A stretch of DNA of 22,500 nt from Chrysomallon squamiferum (Eukaryota; Mollusca; Gastropoda; Neomphalida; Peltospiridae), in assembly GCA_012295275.1 (NCBI GenBank), contig CM022676.1:3952258-3974757 (forward strand). Reading direction: 5' to 3'. Of the stretch, positions 18,994 through 22,500 are shown one piece after another. Every line of letters begins with the position of its first letter. Within the stretch, counting starts at the first letter, position 1. The translations under genes and the position numbers were made by a program. The notes beneath the pieces were generated by a model. That model was not told the DNA's origin, ran no database searches, and saw only the letters and a program-made list of their open reading frames with translations.

Positions 18994-19751
18994 TGTAAAT
19001 GGATAGATATTGTTCTCATTATTATTAGTTATTCTTGTTATTGTTGTTGTTATTTTATGTTATATTATTGTTATTGTGTTATTGCCACCACCACCACTGT
19101 TACTACTACTACTACTACTGTTACAACTGTTGCTACTACTATTGCTTTCTTTTTGTTCTTATGATTATTATTGTTTTTGTCACCTTTTTTATTATTTTTG
19201 CTGTTTTTATCCAAATTATCAATATTATTGTTGTTGTTGTTGTTGTTAATTATTAATTATTATTACTATTATTAAACTTATAGAACAACAAGTAAGATTA
19301 CTATATTATTATCACCATCACAACTGCCAGTGTGGTTCCTAACTCTGCAGGAATTACTGTTTCTGTTACTACCACAACATAATTTGACCTATTGTTGTTG
19401 AGGTTGTTGCTTTTTGCTGTTACTGCTGCTCTTGATCTTGTTGTTGCTGCTGCTGCTTCAGTTCCTATTGCTGTTGTTGATGTTGTTATGATAATAATGA
19501 AAACGAAGATGTACATTACTTAGACACTAGTAAATCAATCTGTTAATTTGAAGAAAAAAAAAAAGCCAGATTTATACTGTTTATTTATATATCATTTCAG
19601 TAATGCACCAGATTAAAGAAAAATTTGTATTTATTCGTTTTATCTGTTTTTTTTTCTTTCTTTTTTTTTTTTTTATTTTTTCATTTGTTTTATTTTATTT
19701 TATTTTATTTTTCAGTTTGAGCAAATAAGAAGAACATTTCAGCGTAGATGA
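8516..19751 (+). CDS. NFKBIZ: IkB-zeta-like (NFKBIZ-like) ankyrin-repeat NF-kB regulator, nine coding exons, with a frame break in exon 3
   Basis: Exons: 8516-8555, 11677-12317, 12958-13992, 14394-14514, 15165-15257, 16346-16478, 17112-17236, 18542-18826, 19716-19751. N-terminal half: Ser/Thr-rich, with GDSGFTE at residues 58-64 resembling the IkB degron, then a Pro/Gln-rich acidic region and a bipartite basic signal AKRRLLQSEPQNKKMR. Next come 11-residue repeats and about six ankyrin repeats. The end (GRSALMYAIESKDVDVVKHI, then DGNTCMHIMAG, then FEQIRRTFQRR) follows the layout of the human IkB-zeta C-terminus (GRTALHLAA, NGNTALHVAAS, GEQIRRILKG). IkB-zeta family members act in the nucleus, binding NF-kB p50 dimers to modify target transcription. 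Anomaly: in the frame entering exon 3 the protein stops at residue 419 (TGA 13534-13536), whereas the repeats and every later exon read only in the +1 frame. IkBNS or BCL3-like naming is possible; the C-terminus favours IkB-zeta. Confidence 0.85.
8690..8810 (+). repeat. Dispersed repeat piece shared with a PKNOX intron
   Basis: The order CTGTAGAAA, T-run, TTCATCACAG, ATTCATTTATTATTTATTAA here parallels GTGTAGAAA, T-run, TTCATACAG, ACATTTATTATTTATTAA at ~2585-2645, and AACAAATATTTTCTT here parallels ~2107-2121. This suggests copies of one unnamed interspersed repeat. Confidence 0.55.
10633..11324 (+). mobile_element. Degraded hAT (ZBED/FAM200-like) transposon remnant
   Basis: The left end CATTGGTCTCCAAAGTGG and TATATTGACCTAGAGGGG resembles, inverted, the right end, where CAATGGGTCTGAA and ACTATTGACCCCCCC are read on the - strand; hAT elements often begin in this style. 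Inside, 11187-11237 reads ISSNDVMKPVKVKHLLN, close to the SN(D/E)xMKPxKLKxHL segment of BED zinc fingers in ZBED5/FAM200-type hAT transposases. A weaker upstream match (ATG 11068: MPRRSTVQCLQEYLKF) is separated from it by stops and a 24-nt A run at about 11163-11185. No 8-bp target duplication was found, so the ends are uncertain. It is inactive. Confidence 0.6.
11359..11399 (+). repeat. (TTC)n microsatellite
   Basis: About thirteen TTC units in intron 1, about 280 nt before exon 2. It is a pyrimidine-only strand. Confidence 0.9.
11677..12317 (+). CDS. NFKBIZ: NFKBIZ-like exon 2: Ser/Thr-rich N-terminal region with DSG motif
   Basis: Acceptor CCTTCCACATAG ends at 11676; donor TTAGAG/GTGAGA begins at 12318. 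The 641 nt enter in phase 1 and leave in phase 0, with no stops. The peptide is rich in Ser, Thr, Glu and Asp, probably disordered. NKGDSGFTEIDF at residues 56-67 carries a DSG core with Glu where IkBs have the second phospho-Ser of DSGxxS. RCGESCSGRCSK is a Cys-rich patch of unknown meaning. The end, ELRSKIASKTKDLVTNLE then NQLSEIHLE, looks helical. No domain hit is claimed for the rest. Confidence 0.85.
12318..12957 (+). repeat. NFKBIZ-like intron 2: ACT/ATT low-complexity tract with 75-nt duplication
   Basis: From ~12358 to 12770 the sequence is a mosaic of ATTACT, ACTTCTAT, AATTACT and TACAAGTACT. One unit starting TTGTACAAGTACTTCTATAA at 12622 is repeated at 12697 (75 nt later), continuing through CTACAATTACTAATATTT with a T/C difference. 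It stays open for 140 codons only because it is repeat. The acceptor TGTCATTACAG ends at 12957. Confidence 0.8.
12958..13992 (+). CDS. NFKBIZ: NFKBIZ-like exon 3: Pro/Gln-rich region, basic signal and 11-residue repeats; contains a frame break
   Basis: Acceptor ATTACAG/CGTGGT and donor GAAAC/GTATGT. Entering in phase 0 it reads RGYSKKKPREIDEDEVDG, a Pro-rich stretch, the acidic FDDSDDLAEDGE, then AKRRLLQSEPQNKKMRTEQE as a likely nuclear signal, and ENGVQTKLLDTTKCGTDG before TGA at 13534-13536; a second stop follows in that frame at 13633-13635. In the +1 frame it is open to the donor: QNAVQMDERVQ, QNAVDRCHRIQ, ENGIQVDHRMQ, QNAIQMDEKVQ, then eight copies of GIQVDHSIQQN and WNDEHVKNDKDDDGET. 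Only this second frame joins exon 4 (AC+G = Thr). The first unit is 34 nt, the later ones 33, placing an extra base at about 13492-13504. Confidence 0.8.
13484..13936 (+). repeat. 33-nt coding tandem repeat, degenerate then homogeneous
   Basis: Eight copies of GGGATACAAGTGGATCACAG+CATACAACAAAAT start at 13673, 13706, 13739, 13772, 13805, 13838, 13871 and 13904. They are identical except one A-to-T in the 13805 copy (Asp to Val). Upstream, 13484-13672 holds older units: one of 34 nt, four of 33 nt and one shortened by 6 nt. All three forward frames are open through the homogeneous block. The homogeneity points to recent expansion. Confidence 0.93.
13993..14393 (+). other. NFKBIZ-like intron 3
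   Basis: (AAT)n at ~14008-14050, ATT/ATC trinucleotides at ~14255-14330, and otherwise AT-rich sequence. The acceptor AACAATTTTCAG ends at 14393. No gene. Confidence 0.8.
14394..14514 (+). CDS. NFKBIZ: NFKBIZ-like exon 4: first ankyrin-type repeat
   Basis: Acceptor TTTTCAG/GATTTT; donor AGCCAG/GTATAT. One base completes Thr, then 40 codons: IFHHILASGDDEFESIFNDI and VHSLGDNIHHMINIQKRWSQ. It aligns in position with the first ankyrin repeat of IkB-zeta (DGDTFLHIAVAQG...). Only phase 2 entry is open; the other entry compatible with the upstream exon's first frame hits TGA after ten codons. This supports the +1 frame of the exon 3 repeats as the real one. Confidence 0.85.
14515..15164 (+). repeat. 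NFKBIZ-like intron 4: TTA, T and GTT tracts
   Basis: (TTA)n and T runs at ~14535-14660, GTA/CTA trinucleotides at ~14900-14975, T runs at ~15027-15085, and (GTT)n at ~15115-15142 close to the TTTCAATTACAG acceptor. No gene. Confidence 0.85.
15165..15257 (+). CDS. NFKBIZ: NFKBIZ-like exon 5: ankyrin repeat
   Basis: Acceptor CAATTACAG/ACACCA; donor TCTCAG/GTACTC; 31 codons, phase 0 at both ends. It encodes TPLYCSVELGKHRAAEMYLR and FGANPNIQGSQ: a clear ankyrin repeat (TPL turn, helix 2 ending in YLRFGANPN). Continuing past 15257 soon meets a stop in (TAAA)n. Confidence 0.95.
15258..16345 (+). repeat. NFKBIZ-like intron 5: dense microsatellites
   Basis: (TAAA)n passing into (GTAA)n at ~15266-15370, (CA)n then (CCCACA)n at ~15499-15552, and a long mosaic of ATT, ACT, ACC and ATC trinucleotides at ~15640-16210, then (TTTC)n and (TTTA)n at ~16249-16300. 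The acceptor TTTTTTTTTCAG ends at 16345. Long open frames here are repeat artefacts. Confidence 0.9.
16346..16478 (+). CDS. NFKBIZ: NFKBIZ-like exon 6: ankyrin repeat
   Basis: Acceptor TTTCAG/TTTGAC; donor GACA/GTAAGT. 44 codons plus one base. It encodes FDSDTKGFIMQGPIHKAVDM, GDVRMVETLLNS and PALDVNAKRVSD: the PIHKAVDMGDVRMVETLL helices and the DVNAK loop are ankyrin-like. Confidence 0.95.
16479..17111 (+). repeat. NFKBIZ-like intron 6: (CT)n, (TA)n, (TAAAAA)n
   Basis: (CT)n at 16736-16804 (about 34 units), (TA)n at 16804-16826, (AAT)n at ~16865-16905, a (TAAAAA)n tract at ~16903-16980 and (AAT)n to ~17001. The CT/TA block is enclosed by the inverted repeat listed separately. The acceptor follows a (TTC)n pyrimidine stretch at ~17066-17096 and is the unusual CTGTTATAAAG. 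Confidence 0.88.
16680..16866. repeat. 43-nt inverted repeat pair flanking (CT)n(TA)n
   Basis: The left arm 16680-16722 (TTTTCTGTTATGTAGAAAAA, ..., TTAAGAAGGTCTTTA) is the reverse complement of the right arm 16824-16866 with about four mismatches in 43. The spacer is nearly all dinucleotide repeat. It could fold as a long hairpin in the pre-mRNA, or be a small palindromic element (MITE-like) whose centre expanded. No target duplication was identified. Confidence 0.88.
17112..17236 (+). CDS. NFKBIZ: NFKBIZ-like exon 7: ankyrin repeat
   Basis: Two bases (GA) complete Arg, then KTALMVALQKHIRGCPWSDR and TQIVHLLVDRMIESGTDFSE plus V; donor GAAGTG/GTAAGG. The TALMVAL turn/helix and IVHLLVD helix are ankyrin-like, with an extended loop between. 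The TATAAAG acceptor has a purine-rich last five bases but a good TTC tract before it. Phase fits both neighbours. Confidence 0.9.
17237..18541 (+). repeat. NFKBIZ-like intron 7: TA, TATAT, ATT, CA tracts and GA minisatellite
   Basis: (TA)n at ~17344-17374, (TATAT)n at ~17486-17552 passing into ATT/ATC trinucleotides to ~17652, (CA)n-like sequence at ~17737-17770, then the GA-rich minisatellite to ~18500. The acceptor ATACATTTTTCAG ends at 18541. Confidence 0.88.
17890..18500 (+). repeat. GA-rich minisatellite, period about 135-151 nt
   Basis: ACCAGTGAGAAAACAAAA begins at 17952, 18087 and 18238, each followed by GCACAGAGAGAATGAARTAC and a run of GAGACAGAG/GAGGCAG steps, then AAAGACAGACATAGAAAGA. 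Spacings of 135 and 151 nt show length variation inside the unit. The + strand is strongly purine-biased. It ends about 40 nt before exon 8. Confidence 0.9.
18542..18826 (+). CDS. NFKBIZ: NFKBIZ-like exon 8: last ankyrin repeats
   Basis: Acceptor TTTTTCAG/AATTCT; donor CATCTT/GTCAGT; 95 codons, phase 0 at both ends. It encodes NSSSGRSALMYAIESKDVDV, LINTQNKDGNTCMHIMAGLK and GRLLLEFGGQQIRNHEKPKG. The GRSAL and DGNT-MH motifs match the two last ankyrin repeats of IkB-zeta (GRTAL..., NGNTALH...), and the STPDDW ending replaces the usual NEQPVHL. The exon is visibly GC-richer than its surroundings. Confidence 0.95.
18827..19715 (+). repeat. NFKBIZ-like intron 8: CTGT, (TC)n and trinucleotide tracts
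   Basis: TCTGTC/CTAT steps at ~18880-18945, (TC)n at ~18960-18989, TTG/TTA/CTA trinucleotides at ~19010-19260, GTT/CTG-rich sequence at ~19385-19490, and TTTTA/T runs before the TTTTTCAG acceptor at 19715. No gene. Confidence 0.85.
19716..19751 (+). CDS. NFKBIZ: NFKBIZ-like exon 9: C-terminus and stop
   Basis: Acceptor TATTTTTCAG/TTTGAG. It encodes FEQIRRTFQRR then TGA at 19749-19751. The EQIRR core equals the C-terminal GEQIRRILKG of human IkB-zeta, which identifies this short exon despite its 36-nt length. Confidence 0.9.
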   Translation, partial: FEQIRRTFQRR

Positions 19752-19969
19752 ACACTTTCTTGTCATCAGTATTTACTGCAAAGTTATTCATTTGTTCAGT
19801 AATGTTTTTTTTTATTTCATTGATTTCTTTTACATACATACTTAGCAGTTTTGTTAGATATCTATTTAATTTCTCATGCCTCATAGTTAATCTGATAGAT
19901 AGATAGCCAGCCAGATGGATTCATTCATACGAATGTACATACACAACAAAATCAAATGGACCATACACA

Positions 19970-20360
19970 ACAAAATCAACAGTTTAAATAGACCACAAAC
20001 AACGCTGACAAGTTTATATAGATCCCAAATCACAAAGACAACAGTTTAAATAGACCACAAACAACACTGACAAGTTTAAATAGATCCCAAATCACAAAGA
20101 CAACAGTTTAAATAGACCACAAACAACACTGACACATTTAAAAATGACCACAAACAGTATAGACAAGTTTAAATATACCACAATATAGACAACAGTTTTA
20201 AACAGACCACAAACAATAAGGACAAGTTTAAATAGACCACACACAGTCATAGACAGTAGTTTACAATAGTTTAAACAGACCCCATATGACACAGACATCA
20301 CTTAAACAGACAATATACCAATCAGTTTAAAGAGAGCTTAAACAATTGTTTAAACAGAAC
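19970..20360 (+). repeat. 62-nt tandem repeat in the 3' UTR (two related half-units)
   Basis: CAGTTTAAATAGACCACAAA begins at 19980, 20042 and 20104, exactly 62 nt apart. Each unit is two related halves of about 31 nt: one with AGACCACAAACAACACTGAC, the other with AGATCCCAAATCACAAAGAC. After 20140 only diverged half-units remain to ~20360. Confidence 0.9.
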
Positions 20361-20709
20361 ACAATACACCTGAACTAAAGGAAAACTGAAACCTGTATAT
20401 ATGAGCATTGTGTAACTTTATAAATATTTTTATTTATATAGACAGGCATTTCGATTTTCGATGAATGGCAATTATATTTTTTTATGTGATAATTGTGTGA
20501 CATGATTTTGTTATTGTGATGTAATGACTTAGGCAAAAATGTTTGTATTAAGTGTAACATAAATAATAATTGTAATTGTTTCATTTAAAAATAATTTGTT
20601 AAGAATTACATATAAATATTTACAAGTGATGCAAATGTGTAATTCGATTATTTTATCAGTGTGTGTTATTTCGGTTAAAATACATTTATATTCAACGTTC
20701 TTTAAGATA

Positions 20710-20715
20710 AATAAA
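20710..20715 (+). terminator. Candidate poly(A) signal (proximal)
   Basis: AATAAA within GATAAATAAAAAAATG, about 960 nt after the stop of the NFKBIZ-like gene. Tentative. Confidence 0.35.
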
Positions 20716-20807
20716 AAAATGTTAGTGATCAAATATTCACTTTTAGTATTACAACAGCTTAGGCCCGATGACTCAGTCTGTGTGGACTTTTTACAACACA
20801 CACACAA

Positions 20808-20838
<31 letters not shown>

Positions 20839-21182
20839 CACACACACACTATGACACATACATGCAAATACAAATATATACCCATGCATATGTACATTTT
20901 AAGTATATATGTGTGTCTATAAATATATATGTATATGTGTGTGTGTGTATATATATATAATGAGTATATTTTTAAAAATCTTTAATGCTTTGTTTTAATT
21001 GATTAATTTTTCTTTTTTCTTTATTTATTTATTTCTTTATTTATTTTTTTATTTTTTTTGTTTGTTGTTGTTGTTTTTTTGTAATTATTGTTAAATTTTA
21101 AATTATATTCATTTTAGTATCATACCAGTTTTATTATATGATACATTATTATTATTTATTTATTTTTTCATTATCATTATTA

Positions 21183-21215
<33 letters not shown>

Positions 21216-21614
21216 TTTTTTTTTTTTTTTTTTTATATAAATATATATATATATATAAACTTTATTTTCTGTTAAACTTTTAAATCTCTTTGATCTCGTA
21301 ATTAATTTTATATACATTATAAAACATATATATTGGAGCGCCCATGTTTTTCCCTGTGATCACGTTTTATATGATAACATATATTAATATAGGTGTTTGT
21401 GTAATGTTGCTGCTAATAATTACATTTACCCAAATACATATATATTTATCTCACAATGTATTTTTCAAAGCTACCTTTACATGTTTGATAAAGAATAACT
21501 TATATGTAAGACGTACTGTCCAGAAATTTTTGGAAATGACCTTCGGTGTGGGGTGTGGGTGTGGGTTTGGGTGGGTGGGTGTATATTAATAAGAAATGTA
21601 TTAATGTTTTTTAC

Positions 21615-21618
21615 GCGC

Positions 21619-21677
<59 letters not shown>
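21615..21677. repeat. (GT)n-TATATA-(AC)n palindrome
   Basis: (GT)n from about 21618 meets TATATATA near 21642-21649 and continues as (AC)n to about 21676, so one half is the reverse complement of the other. It can form a hairpin or cruciform, or Z-DNA in each arm. Confidence 0.85.
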
Positions 21678-21681
<4 letters not shown>

Positions 21682-21762
21682 GTATATATGTGCGTCTTTG
21701 TCTGGTTTTAAAAAAGTGTATTCTATACAAATTATGGTTTATTTGTAGTTTGTTTGAAGTAA

Positions 21763-21768
21763 AATAAA
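21763..21768 (+). terminator. Candidate poly(A) signal (distal)
   Basis: AATAAA in AAGTAAAATAAAATGTTCC, followed by GT-rich sequence (ATGTTCCATGTATG). It is the last such signal before the promoter-like stretch. Confidence 0.35.
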
Positions 21769-21879
21769 ATGTTCCATGTATGATATGAAGAAACTGTCTG
21801 AATATACTGTAACGTGCTTTCAAGTAATTGTATTTGTTGCTGTTCATTCTTAACTAATAATGAAGTATAACAACGGAAG

Positions 21880-22140
21880 AGAACTGGTTTAATTACCTGA
21901 CTGTCGCCATGTATTTCTCCAGTATTATACTTCCTGCATACAGCGGATTGATTTGCTCCGAAGTTTCTTCCGCGTTTTTGATGACGTCATAACTCTAGTG
22001 GTGACGTAATCCGTTCACATATCTGATTACGTAAGGACCTTACTGTACGGGTCATGCACTTAACACGCTGTCAACTTAGTTACCACGTAAAGCACAAAGC
22101 TCGTATCGAAATGGGGCGAGAAAGGGAAGTAACTATAGCT
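21880..22140. promoter_or_regulatory. Non-repetitive stretch with four ACGT-core bZIP-type sites
   Basis: TGACGTCA at 21982-21989 is a full palindromic CRE; TGACGTAA at 22002-22009; TTACGTAA at 22027-22034 is a palindromic PAR/C/EBP-type site; CACGTAA lies at 22084-22090. The block lacks the microsatellites seen elsewhere and is GC-richer. It may be the promoter of a gene that starts near or beyond the window edge. A short ATG frame at 22111 (MGREREVTIALE) has no recognised homology and is not called. Confidence 0.5.
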
Positions 22141-22500
22141 CTAGAACTCGTGAAAAGCTTTATTGGTATATTTTATATACGCATTTTTGATTGAAAACAT
22201 TATACAACATATTCAACATATTCAAATGACCGAAATCAATCACTGGTCCTCCATAGATTTTGTAAAGAAAAATGCAGGCATTTTTTTTTTACTTCATATC
22301 AAAGCAACACAGATCTCTTGGAGTCATTTTATTTTATTTTTATCGCTGTTTCTGATGATATATAATGTTACAGATAAATTGTGTTCTGAACATTTTGTTA
22401 CATATCTTCTTCTTTATTCTTAGCTTCTCTTGCAAGGTGTAGTACACAGACAACTGTGGAACGGCCAATATTTTCAATTGAGAACCAATAAATGTCTTTT
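22141..22500. other. No gene recognised
   Basis: AT-rich, with few repeats apart from T runs. Two CCAAT pentamers (22464-22468 and 22485-22489) and an AATAAA (22487-22492) lie near the window edge; their role is unclear. Confidence 0.5.

Larger units (their letters stand above)
19752..21785 (+). other. NFKBIZ: Probable 3' UTR and downstream region of the NFKBIZ-like gene
   Basis: No coding sequence after the stop. It contains a 62-nt repeat array (~19970-20230), (CA)n at ~20796-20848, GT/TA runs at ~20905-20960, TTA/T/TA runs at ~21185-21255 and the GT/AC palindrome near 21615-21677. Candidate poly(A) signals are at 20710-20715 and 21763-21768; which one is used is unknown. Confidence 0.5.

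Overview
The window is eukaryotic: two spliced genes on the + strand, head to tail, in very AT-rich DNA crowded with microsatellites and minisatellites. Every coding block below is bounded by AG/GT splice sites, and the codon phase carries across each junction, so the gene models rest on sequence rather than on open-frame length. Protein similarity and genome style suggest an invertebrate metazoan, possibly a mollusc or other lophotrochozoan; the taxon is inference only.

Gene 1 (about 566-4387, 3' UTR perhaps to ~6300) is the 3' part of a PKNOX/PREP-type TALE homeobox gene. Six exons encode the end of the MEIS/PKNOX N-terminal domain, a Gln/Thr/Val-rich linker, a complete TALE homeodomain with the PYP loop and WFINARRR recognition helix, and the C-terminal tail. 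Its 5' exons lie before the window.

The spacer from ~6300 to ~8500 holds simple repeats, a non-repetitive island and two CTCF-like motifs.

Gene 2 (8516-19751, nine coding exons) is an atypical nuclear-type IkB like vertebrate IkB-zeta (NFKBIZ). It has an N-terminal Ser/Thr-rich region with an IkB-like DSG motif, a Pro/Gln-rich region ending in a bipartite basic signal, an 11-residue tandem repeat, then ankyrin repeats and a C-terminal EQIRR motif. As given, exon 3 stops in frame at 13534-13536, yet the repeat array and all ankyrin exons are open and phase-consistent only in the +1 frame. The shift falls inside the first, 34-nt (instead of 33-nt) repeat unit. Whether this is an assembly indel, a broken allele or regulated frameshifting is the main open question.

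Introns carry a degraded hAT/ZBED-type transposon remnant (10633-11324), a 43-nt inverted-repeat pair around a (CT)n(TA)n tract (16680-16866), and several minisatellites (periods ~55, 29, ~135-151 and 62 nt). After gene 2's long 3' region, the last 600 nt contain a non-repetitive stretch with four ACGT-core (bZIP-type) sites that may be the promoter of a following gene. I found no tRNA, rRNA, CRISPR or prokaryotic-type features.
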